64,000 bases of DNA from PNNG01 sp964577055. Its GTDB lineage: Bacteria > Bacteroidota > Bacteroidia > UBA7662. Location: contig CAZNWC010000001.1 in the NCBI GenBank assembly GCA_964577055.1, positions 248,001-312,000 on the forward strand, written 5' to 3'. The translations under genes and the position numbers were made by a program. Position 1 is the first letter of the stretch. Every line of letters begins with the position of its first letter. Below the pieces are notes generated by a model. The model saw only the letters and a list, made by a program, of their open reading frames with translations, searched no databases and was not told the DNA's origin. This document shows, in pieces, positions 8,389 through 16,952 of the stretch.

Positions 8389-9486
8389 TCAGCGTACGGT
8401 TTTGCGTCGGTTGCGCTGGTAGTCGTGGAAAACAAATTCACCCAAACCTTGCAAACTGCTGTAAAAGGCCTTGCCCTGGTTGGCTTCGGTGAACTGCTGC
8501 ACAAACGACTGCAAATACGGATCCTGCGCAATCATGAAGGTGGTGATGGGAATCTTCACTTTCCGGGCTTGGCGTGCCAAATCTAAACAACGGTTCACGA
8601 TTTTGCGGTCGAGCCCAAAGCTATTTTTGTAGTAGCCATCGGCCTCTTTCAAACAGCTGGGTTTGCCGTCGGTAATCATAAAAATCTGCTTGTTCGAATT
8701 TTTGCGGCGGCGTAACAAATCCATGGCCAACTCCAAACCGGCCACGGTATTGGTGTGATAGGGCCCCACTTGCAGATAGGGTAAATCTTTTATTTCGATG
8801 GGAAAGGCATCGTCGCCAAAGGCAAGTATGTCGAGGGTGTCTTGCGGATACTTCTTCAAAATGAGTTCGCTCAGCGCCATGGCCACTTTTTTGGCTGGGG
8901 TGATGCGGTCTTCGCCGTACAAAATCATGCTGTGCGAAATGTCGATCATCAATACTGTGCTGGCCTGGGCATCATGGGTGCTCTCCACCACTTCCAAATC
9001 TTCGGGGGTAAGTTTAAATTCATCGATGCCGTGGTTCTGGTAAGCATTGCGCAAACTGTCGGTGAAATCTATATGCTCTAAACCATCGCCAAAGCGGTAG
9101 GCACGTTTGTCGGCACCGGCCTCGAGGTTATCGCCAGCATGCGGGGTGCAATGGTTGCCGCGTCCCGACTTCTTCAACTTCCCGAAAACTTGCTCCAAAC
9201 TGCGGCTGCGGATTTGTTGCTCGCTTTTGCCCGACAGTTGCTGTACGCCCGGCTGCCCTTCTTTGAGGTAGCCTTTGCGCTTGAGGTCTTCAATAAAATC
9301 GCCCATGCCGTAGTCGGGCGTGGTGAGCTTGTATTGCTTATCGAGTTCGTTCATCCACGAAAGGGTCTCCCCCACATCTCCAGAAGTGTACTGCACCAAC
9401 TCTAAAAAAATGTCGAGCAGCTTTTCAAAAGTCGATTTACCCGCAGCATCCTCGGGTATATAGTCGGTAAAACGAAATCCTCGCAT
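8389..9486 (-). CDS. VWA-domain protein (CoxE/ChlD-like)
   Basis: A 365-aa cytoplasmic protein. The N-terminal half is charged and helical; the C-terminal half is a von Willebrand A domain with the MIDAS motif DISHS (D182, S184, S186) and a later ITDGKPS strand-turn. VWA proteins of this kind work with MoxR/ChlI-type AAA+ ATPases as metal-chelatase-like assembly or activation complexes. A matching ATPase lies at 18683-20158, about 9 kb away on the same strand. The ATG at 9486 (MRGFRFTDY) was preferred to the non-ATG start 39 nt upstream because the added residues look non-native. It begins the run VWA-hemW-cyclase. Confidence 0.8.
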   Translation of the reverse strand: MRGFRFTDYIPEDAAGKSTFEKLLDIFLELVQYTSGDVGETLSWMNELDKQYKLTTPDYGMGDFIEDLKRKGYLKEGQPGVQQLSGKSEQQIRSRSLEQVFGKLKKSGRGNHCTPHAGDNLEAGADKRAYRFGDGLEHIDFTDSLRNAYQNHGIDEFKLTPEDLEVVESTHDAQASTVLMIDISHSMILYGEDRITPAKKVAMALSELILKKYPQDTLDILAFGDDAFPIEIKDLPYLQVGPYHTNTVAGLELAMDLLRRRKNSNKQIFMITDGKPSCLKEADGYYKNSFGLDRKIVNRCLDLARQARKVKIPITTFMIAQDPYLQSFVQQFTEANQGKAFYSSLQGLGEFVFHDYQRNRRKTVR

Positions 9487-9542
9487 GGTATATCCAACAG
9501 CTAATGCTTGCCAAAAGTTACACAATTCAGTTGGCTATGAAC

Positions 9543-9570
9543 AAAAAAAAGACCTCCCGAAGGAGGTCTT
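9543..9570 (-). terminator. Rho-independent terminator after gldN
   Basis: On the minus strand a 9-bp stem (AAGACCTCC with GGAGGTCTT, 4-nt loop) runs into an uninterrupted U tract at 9550-9543. It lies 19 nt beyond the gldN stop and closes the porP/gldKLMN block. Confidence 0.9.
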
Positions 9571-9588
9571 ACTGATCTTTCTATAAAC

Positions 9589-10410
9589 TTAGTATTCCCA
9601 AAGGGCTTGTTCGAAGTCTACAATTTTATTTTTGATGCGGTCGGCTTCCACCAAGATATCGCGACCAGCTGCGTAGTCTTCAATACGCAAATCCTTCGCA
9701 TTTGATTCCTTGTAGATGTAACTGGCGAACATGCGGCGGATGAAAACATCGTCGAACGACATTTTCTGACCGTCGTTTCTCCAGTTAAACACTTCAGAAT
9801 TGGCCAAAATATTGCGAATGGCGGGGTAATACACCCAGAACATGGCGGTTTGGCCTACGATTTGGCCTTCCGACTTCAAATTGATTACTGGAGCAATGGC
9901 AATTACGCGCACTACCATGGTAGATATCTGCTTGTCGAAAACCCACTCTTCTTTGATACGAATGGCCACGGCATCGTTGGGATTGAATTCGGTTTTCTCG
10001 ATGCGCTGTTCAGGCAACAAAGTGATTGGATTGGTTACCAACAAGGTGTCATACGACTCCAAGGTGCGCAATACATCATCACTGGTGATGGCATTTTCAG
10101 GGAACAGCTCTTCGGTTTTGAAAAGATAACCTTCCAACTCACCACTTTTCAAAGCTGCTATCAATACATTGATGAACATGCTCTTGGGATAGGTGAAAAT
10201 CAAATTGGGTTTCTGATTCAAATCCAATACCCTGAGTACATTCCAACTGTACATTACGTCGGCTTCGCGGATGGGAGCCAAAGGAATGGGCGGACGCTTT
10301 TTGTACTTTTCACGTTTGAAAGCACCATCCACAATTTCCATTTTCTGCGTTTGTGCCATGGCCGAGGAGCCCAACATCAAAACACAAACAACGATTAGCA
10401 GCTTTTTCAT
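9589..10410 (-). CDS. gldN: Gliding motility/T9SS protein GldN (PorN)
   Basis: A 273-aa periplasmic component of the type IX secretion system. The signal peptide ends SSAMAQ at residue 20. The body has the GldN pattern RPPIPLAPIREADVMYSWNV, with WVYYPAIRNILANSEVFN later. GldN associates with GldK in the periplasmic ring anchored to the outer membrane. It is the last gene of gldK-gldL-gldM-gldN and is followed by a strong terminator. The call is firm from both sequence and gene order. Confidence 0.95.
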   Translation of the reverse strand: MKKLLIVVCVLMLGSSAMAQTQKMEIVDGAFKREKYKKRPPIPLAPIREADVMYSWNVLRVLDLNQKPNLIFTYPKSMFINVLIAALKSGELEGYLFKTEELFPENAITSDDVLRTLESYDTLLVTNPITLLPEQRIEKTEFNPNDAVAIRIKEEWVFDKQISTMVVRVIAIAPVINLKSEGQIVGQTAMFWVYYPAIRNILANSEVFNWRNDGQKMSFDDVFIRRMFASYIYKESNAKDLRIEDYAAGRDILVEADRIKNKIVDFEQALWEY

Positions 10411-10415
10411 GATGA

Positions 10416-11999
10416 TTAATTTAATCCGTAAGTAACCGCATTGAGTTTACGCGTCACCTTATCGGGACCGACTGCTCGCACTTCGTCGAAGATAAAGCGG
10501 TCACCGGGTTTCGCGTTTCGTACAATTTGCTGTGCCTGACCACTGAACACAGGACCAGTAACGGTCACCACTTCCGGGTCACGACGGGGTGCAATGTAAA
10601 TCATACGGAAACTCTGGATTTCAAAACGGAGATCGAATACAAAATCTTTTAACAAGGCAATCATACCGCCTTGGGCTTTGAACTGCGCGGTTGATACCTG
10701 ACCTGATTCCAAACCACCCACGGTGGCAATAGGATCTGGCACATATTTTACACGGAAGGTAGATTGGCCCAACACAGGGGAAGGTTTGCCATCGGCACCT
10801 TTACCGCGTACACTTACATCAACCGTTCCAGGCTGGGTAACACGCACCGTGTATTTGCCATCTTTACCCGAAATGCTACCTGCACTCATTGAAGGCAACA
10901 AATTTGCAGGAGTAACGCCCGGGGCAGAAATCGAGACGGGGTTGTCAACACCGATGTAAAACACATTCATCTTATCGGGCGAAATAACGGCAGCTGGTTT
11001 GGCTACAGTGTACTCAGCATTGAATGGATATTTGGTTTCCTGGCCATTGCCATCTTTCACCACAATAAAACCACCCCACTTTTTTTGCCCTTCTGCACTT
11101 GCCCTCACCTTATAGCGACCCATTCCTGCTTCAACAGGCACAGCACCGCCACCTTCCAAACGAATGTCTAATGCTTGACGGCTGTCATACGCCACCAACA
11201 ATACATCGGCTTCGTACTCTTGTCCTGTCAATACGTAATTCGACTTGGCAATAACCTTGGCCTCTAATTGATCGAATTTAAATGACGCGGCATCAATGGC
11301 GCCTAACAAGTATCCAACAACTTCCGTTTCGGTATTGCGGATATCACTTTCAAACTTGGTGAAAAGAGTAATGACCCCTGACAATGGCATTTCGCCAAAG
11401 TTCGACTGCAACCAGTTTTTCTTCACTTGGCTCCCTTTGCCTGGCTCAGGATCTTTGGCTTCTTCCATGTAGATTTTCACCTTGCCCTGATCGGCTGCTG
11501 GAATAACAGCTGCAATTTTCTTGCGGTAAGCATTGATTTTGTCAACCAACTCTTTACCCAAAGCACTTTTGCCGTCAGGATTTACCAACAATGTAGAACT
11601 GATGTCGATGTTGCCATCGTCGATTACCGAGCGCACACCCTGCTCGTTTTTATAATCGCCTTCGTCTTCTTTGCCGTTTTTGTTGCCGCCTTTGTCAATC
11701 ATCTGTGACTTGATGCCGCCAATGAATTTCAAGAGGGCTTCCGATTCGCGTTTTACTACCATGGCTTTGTCGTAGGCAGCCTTGGTTTTACCGGGTTCGT
11801 CAGCCAGCTTTTTGTCAAAAGCCGCGTACAGCGCTGTGTTTTTTTGCCCAATCGAGGAATTGGTGTCCTCGAGGCTTTGGTTGATCATCGCGAAAGCTTT
11901 CAGAATTTCAGCCGACACATTCAATGCTAACATGGCTGTTAGCACCAAATACATCATGTTGATCATCTTCTGCCTGGGCGACGCATTTCCACTTGCCAT
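10416..11999 (-). CDS. gldM: T9SS motor subunit GldM (PorM)
   Basis: A 527-aa inner membrane protein with one N-terminal TM segment (YLVLTAMLALNVSAEILKAF), a long periplasmic helical region and beta-rich domains towards the C-terminus. The opening ASPRQKMINMMYLVLTAML is the GldM/PorM hallmark. With GldL it forms the proton-driven motor that powers T9SS export and gliding. It lies 25 nt after gldL and 5 nt before gldN, consistent with one operon. Confidence 0.96.
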   Translation of the reverse strand: MASGNASPRQKMINMMYLVLTAMLALNVSAEILKAFAMINQSLEDTNSSIGQKNTALYAAFDKKLADEPGKTKAAYDKAMVVKRESEALLKFIGGIKSQMIDKGGNKNGKEDEGDYKNEQGVRSVIDDGNIDISSTLLVNPDGKSALGKELVDKINAYRKKIAAVIPAADQGKVKIYMEEAKDPEPGKGSQVKKNWLQSNFGEMPLSGVITLFTKFESDIRNTETEVVGYLLGAIDAASFKFDQLEAKVIAKSNYVLTGQEYEADVLLVAYDSRQALDIRLEGGGAVPVEAGMGRYKVRASAEGQKKWGGFIVVKDGNGQETKYPFNAEYTVAKPAAVISPDKMNVFYIGVDNPVSISAPGVTPANLLPSMSAGSISGKDGKYTVRVTQPGTVDVSVRGKGADGKPSPVLGQSTFRVKYVPDPIATVGGLESGQVSTAQFKAQGGMIALLKDFVFDLRFEIQSFRMIYIAPRRDPEVVTVTGPVFSGQAQQIVRNAKPGDRFIFDEVRAVGPDKVTRKLNAVTYGLN

Positions 12000-12024
12000 C
12001 TCGTGTGTTCTCCTTTATTAAAGA

Positions 12025-12801
12025 TTAAACACGGGGAGTGGTCATGGCATTCAACATATTGCCGTAGATGGCATTCAGTGAATTCAAGTTCTTGGCCAAT
12101 TTGGCAATTTCTTCCTGGTATTTGGCAGCATCAGCCTGTGCTGATTCCATTGAACTCAAGGCACCACCAATATTGCTGTAGAACTTGTTCAAGGTCTGCA
12201 GGTGATTGTTGGTTTCTTTCAATTCCATTTCATACATGGCATTTACACTCGATAATGTACCTACCAATTGCTGCAGTTGACCTGCATAACCCTTGGCTTC
12301 GGCATGCACAGCAGAAACTTCGCTGATGACAGCTGCTGCTTCGTTGGTGGTACGGGCAAATCCGCTTACGGAACCGGCAGCGTCGCGTACGCTTTTCGAA
12401 TATTCATTGGTTGCAATGCTCGCATCGCTGATGTCAGCCATTTTGCTCACATTGTCGCTGAGGGCTTTGAAGCTGCCACCCAGATTTTCAAGAATATCTT
12501 TGCTGATGTTGGCTTCTTCCAGCATGGCGCCCAAATCACCTGCTGAAGCCTTTTGTTCACGTGGTTCGCCACCGCTCAATTCGGGATAAACCAATGCCCA
12601 ATCCAATTCCTCATGTGGCTTTTCAAAAGCTGAAATGAAGAAAATGAGGGCTTCGGTACCCAAACCCAAGGTGAGCATAAAATCAGCACCATCTAAGTGA
12701 CGAATTTTAAACAAGGCACCGATGATTACGATTGATGCACCCCATCCATACGCGTAGTTCAGGAGCGACTTTCCTTTTTTGGATTGCAAAAAGCTTGACA
12801 T
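12025..12801 (-). CDS. gldL: T9SS motor subunit GldL (PorL)
   Basis: A 258-aa inner membrane protein. Two TM segments near the N-terminus (about residues 15-33 and 38-58) include the conserved glutamate of TM2 in LGLGTEALIFFISAFE; family members use this region for proton coupling. The rest is a cytoplasmic coiled-coil-rich tail (repeated Ala/Leu heptads from about residue 90). It partners GldM, encoded next. Confidence 0.95.
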   Translation of the reverse strand: MSSFLQSKKGKSLLNYAYGWGASIVIIGALFKIRHLDGADFMLTLGLGTEALIFFISAFEKPHEELDWALVYPELSGGEPREQKASAGDLGAMLEEANISKDILENLGGSFKALSDNVSKMADISDASIATNEYSKSVRDAAGSVSGFARTTNEAAAVISEVSAVHAEAKGYAGQLQQLVGTLSSVNAMYEMELKETNNHLQTLNKFYSNIGGALSSMESAQADAAKYQEEIAKLAKNLNSLNAIYGNMLNAMTTPRV

Positions 12802-12840
12802 GCTTGACGAATTAAAATTTAAATAATGGTTTTAGGTTAA

Positions 12841-14097
12841 TCAAAAATCTCTCAAATCACGACCGAGGAAGTCCATTACGCAACGGAAGCCCACATAAGA
12901 TTTGGTTGAATCCTGGTACTCAAATGTACGGGCACCTACTTGTGTGAGGTATCCTACATCTTTCCAGCTGCCACCACGAATCACCTTGCGCTTCATCACA
13001 ATATCGTCTTCGTCTTTGGCTTCGTACTTATAATCCGGATTCAAATCATGAACAGTGCTGAAGACCGACTCATCAAAAGCAGTGCTGGTCCATTCCGACA
13101 CATTACCTGCCATGTTGTACAAACCATAATCGTTAGGATTGTACGAATAGGTTTTTACGGTGTAGAAACCACCATCGTCGGTGTAATTACCACGACCAGG
13201 CTTGAAATTGGCAATCAAACAGCCTTTGTCGTTTTTGATGTATGGACCACCCCAAGGATAAGGAGATGTGAGGTGTCCGCCTCTTGCTGCGTATTCCCAT
13301 TCAAATTCTGTAGGCAAACGGAAGTCGCCTTGTTTGGCTTCGCCTTCCTGGATGCGGAAAGAATGGAAAAGGTGCGTACGCCATGCTGCAAAGGCATTGG
13401 CCTGCGCCCAACTCACACCTACCACTGGATAATCGTCGTAAGCAGGGTGCGAAAAATAGTTTTGGGCCTGTGGCTCATTGTAAGAGAAGGTGAAATCACG
13501 CGCCCAAACCAATGTATCGGGGTAGATGTTGATTTCTACTTTTTTCAAAAAGTCTGCACGTGGGCGATCCGGATCACGGTTATCGGCTGCCATGCGCAAA
13601 TCGAAGTAACGATACGCGAAGTTCAGCTTGCGTACATCGATTTCGAAGCGACCAAATATTTGTTCGTTTTCGGGGAAAAACAACTCTTCCAATTCTTCAA
13701 GGGTTGCTTGGTCTGACCAATCGAGTGGCAATTTCCAATCGATGAACTCCTTGCCGAAGTCATCTTCAAATGTATTGCCTAAAATGGTGTGTGCAAGCGA
13801 GTCGCGCACCCAGAAGACAAACTGGCGGTATTCGTTGTTCGAAATCTCGGCATCGTCCATATAAAATGCCTTGATGGAAACCGTCTTTGCTTGCTGGTTC
13901 GCATTGAAGAACACGTCTTGGTCAGATTGTCCCATGGTGAAAGTTCCCTGTGGCACAAATACGGTACCATAAGGCTCTTCCTGCGACCAAGTTGGTCGGT
14001 CGGGTACACCTACCAGTTCACCGCTGTTTCCGGGTCCGCACGACGACACGAGGGCCACCATACCAAAGCAAACGGCGTAAATTGACATCCTTTTCAT
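12841..14097 (-). CDS. gldK: T9SS lipoprotein GldK (PorK)
   Basis: A 418-aa outer membrane lipoprotein with lipobox VSSC (Cys20). It has the formylglycine-generating-enzyme-like (SUMF1) fold with motifs FTMGQSDQDV, FRLPTEFEWEYAARGG and NVSEWTSTAF, and ends in VGFRCVMDFLGRDL. In GldK the fold serves as a structural ring component with GldN, not as an enzyme. It is the first gene of gldKLMN and follows porP/sprF. Confidence 0.95.
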   Translation of the reverse strand: MKRMSIYAVCFGMVALVSSCGPGNSGELVGVPDRPTWSQEEPYGTVFVPQGTFTMGQSDQDVFFNANQQAKTVSIKAFYMDDAEISNNEYRQFVFWVRDSLAHTILGNTFEDDFGKEFIDWKLPLDWSDQATLEELEELFFPENEQIFGRFEIDVRKLNFAYRYFDLRMAADNRDPDRPRADFLKKVEINIYPDTLVWARDFTFSYNEPQAQNYFSHPAYDDYPVVGVSWAQANAFAAWRTHLFHSFRIQEGEAKQGDFRLPTEFEWEYAARGGHLTSPYPWGGPYIKNDKGCLIANFKPGRGNYTDDGGFYTVKTYSYNPNDYGLYNMAGNVSEWTSTAFDESVFSTVHDLNPDYKYEAKDEDDIVMKRKVIRGGSWKDVGYLTQVGARTFEYQDSTKSYVGFRCVMDFLGRDLRDF

Positions 14098-14231
14098 GTG
14101 GGCCTTTTTTAGATAAAAGCGCTTAAAATTAAAAAACCTAATGAATCCAAATGACTTTCTTTTCGAAATTTATGCATTTTACAGCATTAGGGAAGGGTAA
14201 AGATACTTCTATTTATGATATGTAAAAGAAG

Positions 14232-14265
14232 CAAACGTAATTTTATTGTGATTTCTGCTTACAAA
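14232..14265 (-). promoter_or_regulatory. Possible promoter for gldKLMN
   Basis: On the minus strand TACGTTTG (14239-14232) fits the -7 consensus TAnnTTTG, with TTTG at 14265-14262 upstream, 22 nt away. This would give a leader of roughly 130 nt before gldK. It overlaps the 3' end of porP, so read-through from porP is equally possible. Confidence 0.35.
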
Positions 14266-15188
14266 AAGCGGGGTGAACGAATGATCACCTGCGGTCTTTC
14301 GGGGATTTTGATGCTGAAATCGTAGCTCAGAAAAATCTCGTGTGAGCCATCGTTCAGGTTCGAAAGTCCTCCCAAATTGTAGTCGTATGAATAACCGAAA
14401 CGGAATCCTTTGCCAACATTGGCACCAATCATGGCAATCACCGCATCACCGGTTGAGTAACCTGCGCCAAACCAGAACTTATCGCGGAAAGTAGCCAAGG
14501 CATTAAAGTCGGCCTGGAAATTCGACATATTCGTTTTCAACAAGGTTGAAGGGGTGATTTTAAATGACTCTCCTACCGGAATGTGGTAGCCGCCCGACAA
14601 AAAGAAATTCCGTTCTACGGTGATACCTGCTCCAGAATTGTTGTACTCTACCCGAGGATTGTTCAAGCGGTTGCTCGACAAATTGATGTACATGTCTTGA
14701 CTGGTGTAGTGCACGCCAAAACCAAAGTCGAACGCCAGTGCACTTGCAGATGTATTGATGAGCAAGGGGTCGTTGGGATTATCAGGGCGGAACTTTGTAC
14801 CGTCGAGAATGCTTTGAAAACCTCCACCATAAAAACCGATACCGAAATCACCTCCCAACAAGGGTTGGCGGTAGGCGTACGACAAGCGGAAGTTGGTGGT
14901 GCGGTTGAAAAACTCATCATCGCGGCTTACCATCAGGCCCAAGCCGCCGCGCAGCAGTTTCACAGGTGCATGTACGCTGAGGTTGGTGGTGCGTGGTGAT
15001 GCGTTTTCGGCAATGTTCACCCACTGATAGCGGTGAATGAGAAAAGTACTAATCTGGCCACGGGAACCAGCAACTGCTGGATTGTAGAAAAAATCATTAA
15101 ACATGTAATGGTTCCACTTGGGCTCCTGTTGCGCAAACAACACCTGAGCCGACAAGACCATACACAAGGCAAGTAAAAGCTTTCTCAT
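14259..15188 (-). CDS. PorP/SprF family T9SS outer membrane protein
   Basis: A 309-aa outer membrane barrel protein. The signal peptide (MRKLLLALCMVLSAQVLFAQ) is followed by the PorP/SprF opening QEPKWNHYMFNDFFYNPAVAGS. The C-terminal part carries FRFGYSYDYNLGGLSN and HEIFLSYDF, typical of the family. It lies directly upstream of gldK on the same strand, reproducing the porP-K-L-M-N order seen in T9SS loci. PorP-like proteins help attach or secrete T9SS cargo. I used the internal ATG at 15188 because it starts the signal peptide; the longer form adds eight charged residues. Confidence 0.92.
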   Translation of the reverse strand: MRKLLLALCMVLSAQVLFAQQEPKWNHYMFNDFFYNPAVAGSRGQISTFLIHRYQWVNIAENASPRTTNLSVHAPVKLLRGGLGLMVSRDDEFFNRTTNFRLSYAYRQPLLGGDFGIGFYGGGFQSILDGTKFRPDNPNDPLLINTSASALAFDFGFGVHYTSQDMYINLSSNRLNNPRVEYNNSGAGITVERNFFLSGGYHIPVGESFKITPSTLLKTNMSNFQADFNALATFRDKFWFGAGYSTGDAVIAMIGANVGKGFRFGYSYDYNLGGLSNLNDGSHEIFLSYDFSIKIPERPQVIIRSPRFL

Positions 15189-15256
15189 CCAGAATTTTCC
15201 GTTTCTATACACGTTCGAAGCGACTAAATAACGGAAAGTTCACAGCATTCGCAAGT

Positions 15257-16024
15257 CTACTTATTCACTTTTTTGATATAGGCTTCAATGGCCATGGTCA
15301 TCGAAGGAGCTTCTGGGGTAGGTGCGGGTACGTCGAGGTGCAGCTGATGTTCGGCAATGGCAGCATGGGTTTGGCTACCGAAACCAGCAATGCGTGTGTT
15401 GCCTTGCACAAAATCGGGGAAGTTCTCGAACAGCGATTTGATGCCGCTGGGACTAAAAAAGGCCAGCATATCGTACTTGATATCAGCCAAATCACTCAAA
15501 TCGCTCGAAACTGTTCTGAACATGACCGCCTGTTGTATTTCAATGCCCACTTTAGAAGCTTCGCCAATAAATCCTCCTTTCATCACATCGCTGCAAGGCA
15601 TGAGGAACTTTTCGGTTTTGTGCTTGGTCATGTAAGGCAGGAGATCTTCCATCTTGCCGTCGCCAAAAAAGATTTTGCGTTTCCGCATCTGGATGTACTT
15701 CTGTACATACACCCCAATATTTTCGGAAATGCAGAAATATTTGGTATCGATGGGCATTTCAATCCGCATTTCTTCACACATGCGAAAGAAGTGATCGATC
15801 GCATTGCGGCTATTGAACAAGATGGCCGTATAATCGGCAATGTTGACCTTGTCTTTCCTGAATTCGCGAGCGGGCACTCCCTCCACTTTGATGAAAGGAC
15901 GAAAATCGATTTTTACGTTGTACTTCTTCGCCAAATCGAAATAGGGCGATTTTTCAGTTTCGGGCCGCGGTTGCGACACCAAAATGCTTTTAACTTTCAG
16001 ATTTGGACTTTCAGGATTAGACAT
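15257..16024 (-). CDS. hemD: Uroporphyrinogen-III synthase (HemD family)
   Basis: A 255-aa cytoplasmic protein with the two-domain HemD pattern: ILVSQPRPETEKSPYF at the N-terminus, TAILFNSRNAIDHFF in domain 1, and DMLAFFSPSGIKSLFENFP with IAGFGSQTHAAIAEHQL in domain 2. It closes hydroxymethylbilane to uroporphyrinogen III in tetrapyrrole synthesis. The start at 16024 (MSNPESP) overlaps the stop of the DUF4271 gene upstream by 8 nt, an arrangement frequent in Bacteroidota. Confidence 0.88.
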   Translation of the reverse strand: MSNPESPNLKVKSILVSQPRPETEKSPYFDLAKKYNVKIDFRPFIKVEGVPAREFRKDKVNIADYTAILFNSRNAIDHFFRMCEEMRIEMPIDTKYFCISENIGVYVQKYIQMRKRKIFFGDGKMEDLLPYMTKHKTEKFLMPCSDVMKGGFIGEASKVGIEIQQAVMFRTVSSDLSDLADIKYDMLAFFSPSGIKSLFENFPDFVQGNTRIAGFGSQTHAAIAEHQLHLDVPAPTPEAPSMTMAIEAYIKKVNK

Positions 16025-16931
16025 GCAGCAGAAATTTGGCAATTACAGCTGTAGGGATTATTTCAACGGCGCAAAAATACAAAATAAAGTGAAAGACGTG
16101 TGCGGTCACCCCATTGCGGAAAAAACGGATGGCATTGAAGTAGCGCCAAGCCATACCCAAGCCCAAGAGCACCAAAATGCTTGTGCGCACCTGAGGGCTC
16201 ATATTCCATGGCACAAAGTACAAAGCCGCCAGGGCTGGCAGTAGCAAAAACACCAGCAAACGATTGATTAAAAAAACTTCGCTGAGGTAAAAACTGGCTT
16301 GCTCACGCAATCCGAACAACGAACCGAGCAACTTGTAGAAATAATATTTAAAAAGATAAAGCAGTGTTACAGACAAGAACAAGAGCAGGACCGTGACCAA
16401 CAAGGTACCCAATTGGTTTCCCGAAAGTCGGCCAGCCACCCATTCGGCGAGAAAAAGAGCCAAAAGCAAGTTGAACAGCCCAAGGTAAATCAATGAGATG
16501 AGCGTTCGGTGCGCTGCTTGTTCGCGTGCAAACTGCAGTGACAACCTGAGATTAAAAAGTGCTTGCCACATATTGCGGGCGTATTGCCTATTGCGGTTGA
16601 TGAGCAACGCCAAAGAGGCAAGCACGGCGAACAACAAGGCAAAGTAGGCATCTGACTGCCTTTGACGGGGCAACATTTTGCTTTTGAGCGAAGGGTGCAT
16701 ACGCAGATTGAGTTGCGAAAGATCGGCCTGCAGCGGATTGTACAGCTTCATAGGGCCTTGGGCGAAGCGCGTTTGCCAAATGATGGTATCGAGCAAAGCA
16801 AGGTCGTACAATTCCTGTGTGGGATACACCCGCGGTGGCAAACTGTCGGTCAACAAACTATCGGCAGGCTGCGCATGCAACTGTACAGCAGCAAATAGCA
16901 GCATCCATACCCATAGTAGCTTCCCTTTCAT
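16017..16931 (-). CDS. DUF4271 integral membrane protein
   Basis: A 304-aa protein with a signal-like N-terminus (ending VQLHAQ), a 75-residue soluble stretch, and then about six to seven membrane segments from residue 95 on. Function unknown. The family is Bacteroidota-specific and commonly adjacent to hemD, as here, where the genes overlap by 8 nt. A role linked to heme synthesis or the envelope is only inferred from this neighbour. Confidence 0.75.
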   Translation of the reverse strand: MKGKLLWVWMLLFAAVQLHAQPADSLLTDSLPPRVYPTQELYDLALLDTIIWQTRFAQGPMKLYNPLQADLSQLNLRMHPSLKSKMLPRQRQSDAYFALLFAVLASLALLINRNRQYARNMWQALFNLRLSLQFAREQAAHRTLISLIYLGLFNLLLALFLAEWVAGRLSGNQLGTLLVTVLLLFLSVTLLYLFKYYFYKLLGSLFGLREQASFYLSEVFLINRLLVFLLLPALAALYFVPWNMSPQVRTSILVLLGLGMAWRYFNAIRFFRNGVTAHVFHFILYFCAVEIIPTAVIAKFLLHV

Positions 16932-16952
16932 GCTGCAAAATTAGCAGAAAGC